Shown here one piece after another: positions 23,492 to 35,300 of a stretch of 64,000 nt of DNA (its first letter is position 1; the number at the start of each line of letters is the position of its first letter). The DNA comes from Asterias amurensis (Eukaryota; Echinodermata; Asteroidea; Forcipulatida; Asteriidae), in NCBI RefSeq assembly GCF_032118995.1, contig NC_092653.1, forward strand, positions 23,951,202-24,015,201, given 5' to 3'. A program made the translations under genes and the position numbers. The notes under the pieces are model-generated. The model was not told the origin of the DNA. It did no database searches and saw nothing but the letters and a program-made list of their open reading frames with translations.

Positions 23492-24955
23492 ACAACATAC
23501 TCTTTAAAAGTCCAATAAAATTATGTAAAGTTACATATAAAAAGGAGAACAAGGAAGTTTGACTCGATGAAAAGAAACAAAAAACAAAGAATTACCGAGA
23601 CAATTCCAGCAAAAATTTCTCGGTGCCAATGCCCCTGAGCGGAGGCTTCCGGTGGGATCTGGCTCAGAAGTATGTCAACCGGATCTGGCTATAGGTAGGA
23701 AGGAAGAGCAAGTCCCAGTTTCGGAACAGTTGTTCAACCAGGAGAACCTTTCAAGGTTTTTGGTTTCATTTTTTTCTGGAAACTTAGCAATTAAAGCAAG
23801 AGTTCTCAAACAAATAATATTTCCACGCCACTATCACAGTGGGTGAACTAAGTATGTTGCATTGAAAACAACCTGCAGTTTTTGTAAGTTTGCTTTGATT
23901 TGTAAAAAAAAAGTGTGCAAAATAATTAGAATCAAATATTAGGCTCACTTGAATCTTGGAACAAGCCTGCTTAAAGAAACTAATTTTGCAGCAATGCAAT
24001 TTGAACCTGTAGTGATAACTTGGCTCAGTTGCATAGATATGCTGAGCAGACAATGATAATAACAATGCTGCGCTAAACAGAGAAAGAAACCAGTTGCAAA
24101 TGGTACGAAATGGAATTTTTGTCAAAATGTTTGCGCTCATAATAGCAAATTTTCATGCAAACTCTCTGATTTGGCAAGTTCTGAAACCCATAGCTGTTTT
24201 TGTTACAACAACGTGTACGTCTCTGAATCAAAAGGCACCAGACTACTAAACCATACCTTTAAACATGGCCCAACGACCATACACCGACATCAGTAGACCT
24301 ATACCATCCATTATTGATTTGAACCCCCCCCCCCACCAAGAGGTATGTAATTGATTACGTTTGAGTGCACACACATGAAGACAGGTGGGGATTTAAGACA
24401 GAAGACGTCAACATGAGGCTTAGGTATGGCCGACATGAAACATATCTCGTCTGATCAGAACTATAAGGTCATACGGCAATTCAATATACGTAATTATTAA
24501 TACAAAAGGTCCTTAATTGAAAATAAATTAACATTTGAAATTTGAGTAAAAGCTTTGCGGTCCAGATCCAGTCAGACTGACAGCACTCCTCTTCATGTTG
24601 TTAAAAGCTTCAAGAGGGGACAGTAGTTTAGTATAACGTCAGTCACTGACAGCTATACACAATGAGCGCCTTGACGAGAGACCATGTCTGCACTTGGGCA
24701 ATGTCCCCGTTGTCAAGCAGAGGGCGCTCTTTGCGAGACCGTTTATTTCAATTTAACACGAGGCACACTTTTCTCCAGATTTGTTTCCATTTATAATTTA
24801 TTTGAAAAGGACGAAATATGATTATAATTCTTTTCAAAGCAAGTTGGATTTTTGTTTTAGTAGCCCACAGGCAAAATTTACATCAGTCCGTTTTAAAACT
24901 CATAATACAAACTTAACAGAAATCAGAAACGGTGTCCATTTAAATTATTCAGTTA
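23492..24955. other. Intergenic spacer
   Basis: No gene was recognised. A C run lies at about 24325-24333. The open frames here are short and have no recognisable product. Confidence 0.45.
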
Positions 24956-24961
24956 TTTATT
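24956..24961 (-). terminator. Candidate poly(A) signal of ependymin-related gene 1
   Basis: AATAAA on the minus strand, about 400 bp after the stop codon at 25367. Confidence 0.35.
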
Positions 24962-25366
24962 AATCCCATAAACAAATTGCAGAATTTTACACAAGTTTAG
25001 TTATTGATAACATTAGACTAAACAGAAACTATTTTTTTGTATTCTTAGGTTTGCGTAGGTTTGAGTAGTCATCACCAGAAAGAAAAAAATAACAATACAG
25101 CATTGGACACAGTAATGTGGAAAATTTCTTTCTCCCTTTAGAGTGCTTTAACTTTCAAGATATTGTTAAGGCTGTAATATTTTAAAAACCTCTTAAAATC
25201 ATAAACAAATCCTGAGAAATAACATACCTGACATCACCAATCCATATCTAAGCGAATATAAATGCATATACAAAATTGGTTTGAGTAGGATTTTTAGTCT
25301 AAATCGTTAAGAAGTTGCTGACCAAAATAATGTTTATAGAGAGTTTATACTATTGTCCATAATGTC

Positions 25367-28300
25367 TTAATGGGTCGGCTTGATAAGGGAATGGATAAGC
25401 GAAGCCAACTTGACACCGGATTTATCGTTACGGGATGCCTCTTTAACTCCCTTAAGTGCGACCTGTAAACAAACACAAAAAAAAAAAAAAAAAAAAAAAA
25501 AAAAACATTCAGGTTAACTTATTGGCAATCATTAATTTTTAGGCGAAAGATTAATTTTCTATTAAGCACAAACAGTGTTGCAAACACTCTGTGGATGTGC
25601 CTTTGCCCTGAACACTTACAATACTGTAAAGACAAAGCACTGTGTGAACATGTGCAAGGAGTTAGTCCACGTGTTTCAAGCTCCTATGTGAACCTCTTCT
25701 GTTTTCCGATGTCCACACTTACAACCACTTTCCGGATCAACCTGACGGAGGATCCGTCAGTCAGGTGTTGGACTGTAAGGTTTCGCATCGAGCATGAAGG
25801 CTTCATATAACTATTTTGTCTTAATTTTCCAGGCCATTTAAAGTAAAATTATTACCTTCTTGCAGATGTCTGGAACATCAAACCAGCGTTCTGGGTCACG
25901 GATACCATATCTGAATTCGGTGTAACCTGAATTGCTGACGATTGGTAGAGCTGTTTTGAAAAGGAATGGAAAAAGTTACTTAATGGGAAAAGTAAGTACT
26001 ACAACTATGTATCAATTGTTATGGCTGTACCTGCCAAAAAATTGCCACAGTAGGCCTATTGGTCAAAGGTAGATCGTTGACCAGACCCTTGGCTTCCACA
26101 AACACTATAATATTAAATATCATGACTGGGTTCCAGGCTATGATGACTTGATTCCAGGCTTTAATGTCTGCATGGGTCCCAGTCTACAATGACTGGGCTC
26201 CATCAGACTATAGTGATAGGGCTCCAGGCTATAATGCTCCAGGCTAAATGACTGAACGCCAGGCTACAATGACTGGGTTCCAGACTATGAACACTTAGAA
26301 ACAAACTTCAGTTTTTTTAGGATAAATAATGTTTTTACATGGCTCTTGAAGTGTTTTCCCATAGATGGTTACGCTGACTGGTACGCAGCTATCCTGGGCT
26401 ACCGAGACAGAGTAGTTCCCTTCAATGGTACCCTTTTCACCTCCGTAATACGAGAAGGAGTCCAGGTACAACTCACGGTCTCCGAAGTAATACGTTCCAG
26501 CAAAGCTTGCCTCCTCTGAAATATATAAAGGTTAGCGATGAGGGTGATGTTTATTTTCAATTCAATTAAATATTTATTTCCGTACTCACTTCAGTTTGAA
26601 GTGAATTAAAGTGTCTAAAAGGTGTATTGGACACCACCTCATTTAGAGAAAAAAAATGGTTTATTATAGCCAATGATTAAAAACATTCACAGGAATTTTA
26701 AGTTTTGGACATAAAAACATAGTTATCCTCAAAATACACAAACTTTAACCACATTTAGTAAAATAAAAATGAACCTAAACCTATACAATTGCTTCTAAAA
26801 ATGTGGAAAAAATCATTAAAAGCTCACACGGCCGAAGACGGTAAGTTTATTATTACAATGCATTATAGACGATGTGACCCATGTTTACATTCAAACCGCC
26901 CTCTTTTGAAAAAAAAAACACTGCATACGTCATGTTTCGCCGGGCAAAATGACGCGTTGTCATGGTAAGATTTCATACACTTTCTAGCTGGCTGCCAAAA
27001 TACAAAGGTTTTGCCCGGCGGTATGCGCGCGAATCATGTTATGGTTTTCGAGTGACGTCAGAGGTCACATCGTCTATTATAAACATTAATCCGCTTCGCA
27101 TGATTCATGAGCATCACGTTTGTCATTAAGCTCTACTGATAACATTTTCAACAAAACTATGTCTGATTGATTAACAAACATGTGACCATTAGTTTTGTTT
27201 ACCATACCTTAAACAGTTATTATTCTCGTGCCTTATCTGAATCCCTTATCGTTGAAGCTAGTTTTACTTATTTGGAGTCCAAAAGTCAATCGTTCGTTTG
27301 ACCATGGATGGACCATTATCGAAGAAGACCATAAAGCAATAGACAAACATCTTTTATAAAGTTTTCGAGAAACATTTCTACTGAAATTTTTTTAATATGA
27401 TTTCGAGACCTCAGAACCAGGCATAATATGGAAGCACACAATTTCGTGTCACAAGGGTATTTTTTTTCTTCCATTGTTATCTCGCAACTTCGACGACCAA
27501 TTGAGTAAATTTTCACAGGTTTGTTATTTTGAGCATGTTGAGATACACCAAGTGAGAAGACTGGTCTTTGAAAGTTACCAAAGGTGTGCAGTATCTTTAA
27601 AGTATACGTCACTATTTTGAAAGGAGTAATGTGCCAGGAGGATCAGTTCCAGTGTGATTACTGGTTAAGTTCTGGCATTACATTGTGAGCTTAGAATCAG
27701 TGGGTTTTAATTTGAAATCGAAGTATTGTGACCTTAAACCTACACTCCCTTTACATAGCTTCACAATCTTGTTACTTACTTGGCAGACAGGCAGATCCGA
27801 TAGACATTGCTGGGGTTTTGGTGCATGCTCCCCCCATGATGGTGTATGTGTAGTTCTGAAAATAAAGCAAGTTGGAAAATGTGTAGCAAGTGAATGAAAC
27901 CTATTACCGATGGATTATTTTTTTATAGCAGTTTTTACAACTTATTGGCTATGCAGTCGAGCTGATGCCAACATTTTTACAGTTTGCAATCAGTGATAAT
28001 AATGTGCAACAATCAGGTAGATATTTCGAAATAGGGAAAAAGGTTCCTCAGTTAGGGAGGTTTCCAATGTTTCAGCAAAATATGGAAATATTTTGGAGAT
28101 ACATGGAGAGTTTGCACCGCTGGATTATTTGCAACATAGACTAGTCCGCTGTTGCAAGGGATTTCCCAAATACTCGTACCCTGTAATGCAACTTTTTGAA
28201 TATCTCACCCCCTTCACATCAGTGATGATCTTCAGTTTGGTTACATAGTTCATTTGGTAGGAGTGGATTTCCAAGCCGGTTCTCCCCTGTGTGAAATCTA

Positions 28301-28979
28301 TTGCACCTTCTATGTTGTTCAGCTGCGCAATGGCGGTACCGTTATAGACTAGTCCGTTGAGCTGACCTAGAAGTAGATTATTTCATTCATGAAAATATTA
28401 AATAAATGCAGGAAAATGCAAAATAGTAAAGACAAAAATAAACATCAGAGGGTTTTTTCGAAAGTACAACACTCCTAAGAAAATAGTCACAAAAGCGAAG
28501 ACTTTCGGGTCCAGTCAAATTGGCTTTGGCCAGTTACTCGGCCTACTTTCCCTGAGTCCTCTGAAAACAAATTTCACCTGCATATAAAGTTCTAGAGTGC
28601 AAACACCATGTTCTACTCTATTACAGTTTCAAAATAATTATAAATAAGCAAAAGGTTGTCAAAACTGTCGTGCATCTACTTCCAGTCTCTACTCGGTTAT
28701 ACCATCTTGCTAGAACCACACCGCAACGCCATGCAGAGTGTTGCATGGTGGTGTCTCACCCGAGCGTGTGTTTCCAACCATGCAAAGTTTCCAATCTTAT
28801 TTTCAGTAATATAAAAAGTAACAACATTACAAGTTAATTAAGACAATAAAACCCATACACTTACCTATTCTTGCTTCAAATCGTTCTGGTCCACATTCGC
28901 AACGTTTTTGGGCCTCTGCGGACCGCGGCGCGTTGACTGCCGCGAGGAGGATCAAACAAACGGCTGCAAAGTTCTTCAT
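25367..28979 (-). CDS. Ependymin-related secreted protein 1, six exons
   Basis: This encodes a 238-aa secreted glycoprotein of the ependymin-related family, whose known members are extracellular or lysosomal and bind calcium or lipid. Exons in transcript order: 28865-28979, 28209-28366, 27780-27855, 26339-26515, 25856-25950, 25367-25462; intron phases 1,0,1,1,0. Residues 1-23 are a signal peptide. Cysteines at 27, 29, 102, 114, 160 and 205 line up with those of the neighbouring paralogue. The C-terminal block RDPERWFDVPDIC (193-205) is the family's most recognisable stretch. N-glycosylation sequons lie in exon 2 (NGT), at the start of exon 3 (NYT) and at NYS 150. The gene points away from its paralogue at 32394, with 3.4 kb between the starts. 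A TATA box lies about 80 bp upstream of the ATG. Confidence 0.9.
25479..25505. repeat. Poly(A) run next to an exon
   Basis: An uninterrupted A tract of about 27 bases. On the minus strand it is a T run just upstream of the last exon of ependymin-related gene 1, in effect an extended polypyrimidine tract. Confidence 0.8.
26095..26290 (+). repeat. Degenerate minisatellite in ependymin-related intron 4
   Basis: About eight decayed units of roughly 20-28 bp share 'caggctA(c/t)AATGACTGGG(c/t)TC'. The strings 'ccaggctatgatgactt', 'ccagtctacaatgactggg' and 'ccaggctacaatgactggg' follow in direct order. Confidence 0.7.
26861..27081. mobile_element. MITE with TTATAGACGATGTGACC inverted ends
   Basis: TTATAGACGATGTGACC (26863-26879) recurs inverted as GGTCACATCGTCTATTATAA (27063-27081). 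About 215 bp of noncoding sequence is enclosed. It lies in intron 3 of ependymin-related gene 1. It is a single copy in this window, so the exact ends are uncertain. Confidence 0.6.
27350..27600 (-). mobile_element. TTAA-bounded GGCAGTGGACAC MITE, truncated
   Basis: About 250 bp of the element ('gatttcgagacctcag', 'atctcgcaacttcgacgacc', 'gagaagactggtctttg'), ending in a decayed terminus and TTAA. The other end is missing. It lies about 180 bp downstream of exon 3 of ependymin-related gene 1, in the intron. Confidence 0.75.
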
Positions 28980-29057
28980 CTTGTCAGAGTTCTTAAACAG
29001 TCTCGGTGGAAGAAGTCTCGGTGGATGTTAGTAATGCATTATGTTTTTGACTCCTGT

Positions 29058-29064
29058 CTTTATA
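29058..29064 (-). promoter_or_regulatory. TATA box and CCAAT-like string of ependymin-related gene 1
   Basis: On the minus strand GACCAATATAAAGACAGG lies about 80 bp upstream of the ATG, giving a TATA-type box with a CCAAT-like string directly before it. The position fits a short 5' UTR. Confidence 0.5.
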
Positions 29065-29288
29065 TTGGTCCTTTTTTGATCAAGGGCACTCTTATCTGAG
29101 CTCTTTGTAAACGATGATAAGGAATAATCTCAAATCACGTAATAATCTAAAACCACAAGATGATTAATTTACAAACAAAAAGATGTGGTTTCCATTCTTT
29201 AATCTATATCAGTATCAACAAGTACGTTACCTTCAACACTGCGTGACTTGACGGGATGTTTTTTAGAAGGTGTGTTGCATGGATTGTC

Positions 29289-29679
29289 TTAAAGGAACAC
29301 GTTGCCTTGGATCGGTCGAGTTGGTCTTTGAAAAGCGTTTTGTAACCGTTTGTTATAAAATGCATATGGTTAGAAAGATGTTGTAATAGTAGAATACAAT
29401 GATCTACACAAATATGCCTCGAAATTGCGTGGTTTTCTTTTTACCTCATCCAATAACACGGTCGGCCATTTATGGGAGTCAAAATTTTGGCTCCCATAAA
29501 TGGCCGACCGTGATAGTTTGCGATGTAAAAGGAAAACCGCGCAATTTTGAATGATACTTGTGAGGATCATTATATTCTACTTTTAAAACATCTTTCTGAC
29601 CATATGCATTTCATAACAAACGGTTTAAAACCCTTTTTATAGACCAACTCGTCCGATCCAAGGCAACGTGTTCCTTTAA
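29289..29679. mobile_element. TTAA-bounded foldback element D, copy 1
   Basis: A 391-bp near-perfect inverted repeat. Its ends are TTAAAGGAACACGTTGCC and GGCAACGTGTTCCTTTAA, and the centre is CGGTCGGCCATTTATGGGAG...CTCCCATAAATGGCCGACCG. The whole element can fold on itself. Its right TTAA (29676-29679) is shared with the MITE that follows. A second copy lies at 56851-57245. No coding capacity. Confidence 0.88.
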
Positions 29680-30060
29680 AGACAGTGGACATTATTGGTA
29701 GTTGTAAAAGACCAGTCTTCTCACTTGGTATCTCAACATATACATAAAAAAAACAATTCTGTGAAAATTTGAGCTCAATTGGTCGTCGGAGTTGAGAGAT
29801 AAAAATCAAAGAAAAAACACCCTTGTCACACGAAGTTGTGTGCTTGCAGATGCTTGATTTCGAGACCTTATTTTCTAAACCTGAGGTCTCGAAATCAAAA
29901 TCGTGGAAATTACTTCTTTCTCTCGAAAACTACGTCACTTCAGAGGGAGCCGTTCTCACAAGGTTTTATACTATCAACCTCTCCCAATTACCCGTAATCA
30001 AGAAAGGTTTTATGCTAATAATTATTTTGAGTTATTACCAATAGTGCCCACTGCCTTTAG
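29675..30060 (+). mobile_element. TTAA-bounded GGCAGTGGACAC MITE, full length, abutting element D
   Basis: A 386-bp copy whose first TTAA is the last TTAA of foldback element D. The termini are AAAGACAGTGGACATTATTGG and CCAATAGTGCCCACTGCCTTT, and the right TTAA is mutated to TTAG. Confidence 0.88.
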
Positions 30061-32393
30061 TACCTCCATTGTGGGGCGATTTCTAGTTTAGGAACTAAAA
30101 CTGCGTTTTATTTGTTGCTTTCAAAACGTTCATCACCTATTGTGAAAGTCAACACACGGTTATACCAGCCAAATGTTGCCATTCCTGGGTTATCTAAAGT
30201 TACCGTCTTGGTACGTAATCATAACTCGAGCTTGATATGTAAATCTCTTTCTAAGCTAACAAGCTAAATTTATTAAGATACGCTAAGACAACTTGTAATA
30301 GCACTTAACATTCCAAGCTTAAGTACAAAATACGTGCATTTTTGTAACAACGCCCTGTTATCAAAGTGTATCTCGGAACAAACAAACAAAAATTCCCGAA
30401 GGGTCGGATCCAAGTGGGGGAGGTTCTGTGCTGCATCTTTTCTTGTGCGATCAACTCAAAATGCTTCTCATTGTTTCGCGTGGCCAAACATTATGCTTTC
30501 TTGCAGTCTCTCCCCTTTAACTGTAGGATGCGTTGCAACACATGTAAAGCTAACGGTTACTTCCTGCAAGGGAACCAGTGTTCATGGACACAATATTTTG
30601 TCAATTATTTTAAGCTCAAAGAATACATTTGAATCAGAAAACGCCATTTAGAGCAAACAATCTCGATTTAGAGACATTGCATAAAGCGGCGCATGAGCAG
30701 CATTATAAACGAAGTAAAACAATAAATTCTTTAATAACAGATAAACTGCAATTTCAGAAAAAATACCAACAAAGGTTTTTCCTTAAAACAGTTGTGATGT
30801 GTAGGCTACATTTAGTGCAAATAAATTTTTGGGGAAAACAAAGTTGGTAATAATAAACAGCTTTGAAATTAATCTGCCTGGTTTTGCCGTAGATGATAGA
30901 GATTTAGATTAGGGCCTACTCTTGGGAGACATGGCCCTATTGAAGACCACCACAACGTATTGTTTTAGGTCCACTGCCCGATAGGCGTTTTATGTTTTGG
31001 ATCCGCTAAAAGGTGATGTTTAGAACAGTGAGTCTCATGTGGCAAACTGGAGTTGCCTTTTTAAAAATATTTTAAGGTACCTTGAAAACTGACTTAACTA
31101 TGAAAAAGAAAATAGTTTAAGTGTTTACAAAATAAAATAACCTACAAACATCATCCCAAAACCAAACCGTCATCAGAAAATGATGATAGACTTTGTGGAG
31201 GAGTCAATTAAAGGGCATAAAGTTAAATGAATGATGACCACTATACTTGTGGCATGGGATGGGAAGGGGAAATGTTCGACGAAATTAGACAACGAACTAT
31301 AGACGGTTCGTCACGACGCGTCGCCACGAGAACGTCTCGCGATCGGTCACATGGTGTCTGTAAGATGTTATAGCTGCAAGTTAACATTGACATTGAAACG
31401 CCTCCATGGTGCTTTTTGACCATTGAGAGTGTGTATTCTTGCGTTAGCTTGCATCACTTTATCGAATAAAATTGATTTGACCTCGATTTCAGGTAATTAT
31501 TTGCATGATGAAATAACACGACGGTCTTGCCGATACTTGGGCCCAGGACTACTCTTTAGGTTTCGCCATCGTCCGTGATGTTCAACAAAAGTTATGAGAC
31601 AGTTACAAGAGCAAAATCTCGGTCATGGGTCTAGATTAGTAGATGTTCTCCCTTGGAAACGTAATAATTCATTTCCAAACACGACTCATTGAACCGCCAT
31701 ACTCGTTCGGTACTGCGCCACACCCCGACCATTCCTCCCCTCCATGCCCCGACAATGCACACGGAAAAACAATAATACAGCACTTTTGAAAGGCCGCCCT
31801 CTATAGTTGAAAAGTAACTAACGCTATTATTTTTGCTTGCGCCGATAAACAAAACAAGGAAATAAAAAAAGGTGGTAAGTCTGATGATTGATAATTTTAG
31901 TTTCTTGTATTTTTTATAATTCAAATATGTAAAATTGCGTTAGCTTGCATCATTCCAAACAGTCCCAAACAGATATAGAACCTTGTTTTGAGATTTGTGT
32001 ATCCATTTGTGTATCAAAACGGAGTAGCGCAGCCGCAGCCGGACCGGCCGTGTAAAAGCGGCATGTGACCACTACCCTCACTGTACGATGAGCGATTCAT
32101 GGAATTTTACCTGACCTTGTGTTGTGTATCTTTGCGTCATGCCTATATTTGCCTTCCTTCATAGCTTTAGAAAAACCTCATTTATACGGCGAATTGGCTA
32201 ATAAATTTCACTCAGTTTATGAGCTAATCAGCAGTAGACACTAGAGAATCATCTTTAAATATTATTAGAATTGATAAAGAAGGCATTTTATTGGCCACTC
32301 GGTAAAACTAGCCCTGCTTTGATTTTTGTTTAGATTTTCATCTCGATCTTCAGGCTCGTCTTAGTTTCAGGGTTACAACATTGAACAAACAGC
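30061..32393. other. Spacer between the divergent ependymin-related genes
   Basis: No gene was recognised. At 31924-31960 and 31430-31460 'attgcgttagcttgcatca' type strings recur, the trace of a small repeat. The promoter of ependymin-related gene 2 must lie at the right end; an AT-rich string (TTTAAATATT, about 32254) is the only weak candidate seen. Confidence 0.45.
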
Positions 32394-35300
32394 ATGATGA
32401 AGTCTGTTGTGTTGATTCTGTTGGTAGCTGTAGTGGCTGGAATCTCTGCAAATCCAACCCCTCCTAATACTAATTGTTGTTTCGCAGATCAGTTTGAGCT
32501 GGAAGCTGGTAAGTAATTTTGTTATTATTGTTCCCTAATTCCTTGGTGGTTTGTAGGTGGTTTGGTCGTCTCCCTAGGTCCAGTCCAGGAAGGATGGTTG
32601 TAAATATTGTATTTGTCACTCTGTATTTTGTCCTGTTTATCTTTTTGTACTTGCTTCTTTCTGTTTACAAATTTTGTGTTTTTTATCGTAAAGATCAGAT
32701 GCACAATGGATTTTTTTTCTTGAATGTTTTTCAACGTGATGTTTAGTTTTTAATAAATTTAATTTGAAATAATTGTAAATTCATTGAGTGATTGTAAACT
32801 CACCTACTTCCCGACTAAGTAAATCAACGTGGTTCATACAGTGGCATTGTAAGACTGCATGACTTGCCAGGCCTGTATGCTTTGCTTTTAAAAGGGCAAG
32901 GGCACCAAGGCATTTTCTCCTTTGTAAAGGGCACGTCCTATGTGGAAATTGTAAATTTCGACTGTAGTATTTTATTGGCACCAAGACAATGACATGGGGG
33001 CATGGAGGCAATCGCCTCCGCTTTTCTCTCTGTGAAGTATCAGGCCTGACTTGCACTCACGGATGTGGGTCCAAATTCCACCAAACTAAATTCGAGCACT
33101 GTGATTTCACAATGACTAGGAAGTCAGCTGTGTCTTTAGTTACTGAATCACATTAAATGTCTTTGTAAATTTGTGTAAACTTTTAACAAATTTACAAAGA
33201 TATTTACTCAGTGAGGTCTTTTATTCAAGACAACTGATCTTGTCCCATTTGAGTTTACCAGCCCACACTACAGGTAATTGCAGGCATTTGGCCTGTGGTT
33301 CAGTGTTAATTTTGAGCCCTGTACAAGCCCTGGTAGTCTGGTGGATTTTCCTTCAAAAATTGAGCCCCAGGGAGATGTGAATTTGAACAGTTTTAGCTTT
33401 CATAAACCTTACTTTTTCAACTACTTAGATGATATGGTTGGCGTGGTGGACAGTGGTAAAGGTGTTGCCATTGGTCAATCCCTCAAGATGGCATTTGATT
33501 ACACCAACAAACGATTGGGAGCATTAGTCACGACCTCTGCAGGAACCTTTGTTTACGATTATCGTATGATCATTGACTTCAACAAGGTGAGAAAAATTAC
33601 TAGACCCTTCCCATGAAATATGTAAATTGCACATAGCGCGTGCGCACTAACAGTTTGGTTGGCAAAATTAGGGAACTTCGTGCTGTTTTGTACACGGCTA
33701 TGGGTGCGTGACGCAGACGCGATTGTGCGTCTGCTTAGTGCACAACTCTATGGTGTTTGCCAACCAACAAGGTCTGTACGCATGCATGAATGTAATTAGC
33801 AGAAAATTATTTCATGGGAAGGGTCCATTGATCAAGCAAGCATGTTATTTCTCAGGACAATAATAACTAAATAGCACATTTTACCATAACCTAATCAATG
33901 TGAGCTATGCCCTGGTTACTGGGCCAATAACTTCTCAGCTCCCTGGAAGGTATAAAGCCCTTAGCTGCCTTGGCGCTCCAAATGCTTTTTCATACACAAT
34001 GTCAACACTCTCGCATCAGTACTTGCCTGAGTGAGGAGAAGCAAAAGCATTTTGCTCATCAAGGGCGCAAGTGTCATGAGCAGGATTCGAACCCACACTC
34101 CGATAACTTAACCACAAGTACTTCAATCCTCTAAACCTAATGGCCATGTCACCATGCATAATTCCTGATTTCAGGATTTTCTCAAAATCTCATTGAGTCT
34201 CAAAATTTTCTTTAAAGAGAATGTCTAAATTCAATTTATGGAATAGTTCGGTGGTTAATAATCCTATATAGATATTATACAATAACACTAACCTGTGAAA
34301 ATTTTAAAAGGTGGTAGTGTTTTGGAGATATGGCTGAAAATCCTGGAGGTATTGTCCATGTAGGAAGAATAATTCGCAATTGGAATACACAATCTTAGAA
34401 ACATTTCTGCCAGAAATGCATTTCAGATGCAAATTGATATCTTTTTCCAAAACCAGATTTCTCAAAATGTTTTATAAGTCCTATCAAAAGCTGCTGTACA
34501 TCTATTGCATTTGATTGCCTCCAATTAAGTTCTTTATAGTATTATTATTATTATTTTTGTTTGCAGGGAGTTGAACTTTTCATTGATGACAAGTCCAAAA
34601 CTTGTCAAAAAATGCCATTTAACTCCACTGAAATGGTACACTGCATTCCAGGTAAGTTTCTTCTTGTTTCATTAATTGCTGTATTCTTTAACCAGAGTGT
34701 CCATAAATCCCTAAAGTGTGGTAAATAAATCTTGAATTTGTTCTTCTATCCATGCTATTTTTTTTTTTTACTCGTTGTTCTATCGTACAAGAAGAAGGCA
34801 ATTCTCAAAAGATCCTAAATAGAGTCTTTGTATAAGATTATGCAAATGAGGTACTTTGGAAAGGGCCCCCTCGCCTAGAGGTCAAAAGAATGTTGTTCAT
34901 TGCGCCAATCCTGTGCGCTGCACATATAAGTTTTTGCGTTTCATCATTGGCTTACCTTGGCTACTGGCTGGCTGGCTTCAATCTATAAGGGCTACTATCA
35001 ACAATTTCACGAGCATGCAAACCATACTTAGGAGATTTTACATTTTATTATTTTGGGATTTGAGGAGTGTCACTAATTTTTCTCCAGCACAGCCTCCTCG
35101 TTGGCCATTATAATTTTTGTGAGTAATAACATGTCGCGATTTGTGTTCACCAGCTAAGGCCAAACTTCTTGATACTTTCTACATGGGCAACAACGAGATC
35201 ACCGCCAACTCTTTCGCATACCAGTATACGGAGGGGCCCTCAACTGGTGAATTGACCATGGCCGTCACCAAGACTGACTGTATCCCACTCAGTTCATCAT

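Noticed and set aside
30334-30651. 105-codon open frame on the plus strand
   Set aside because: No domain or splice context, and it overlaps an equally long frame in another phase; probably chance.
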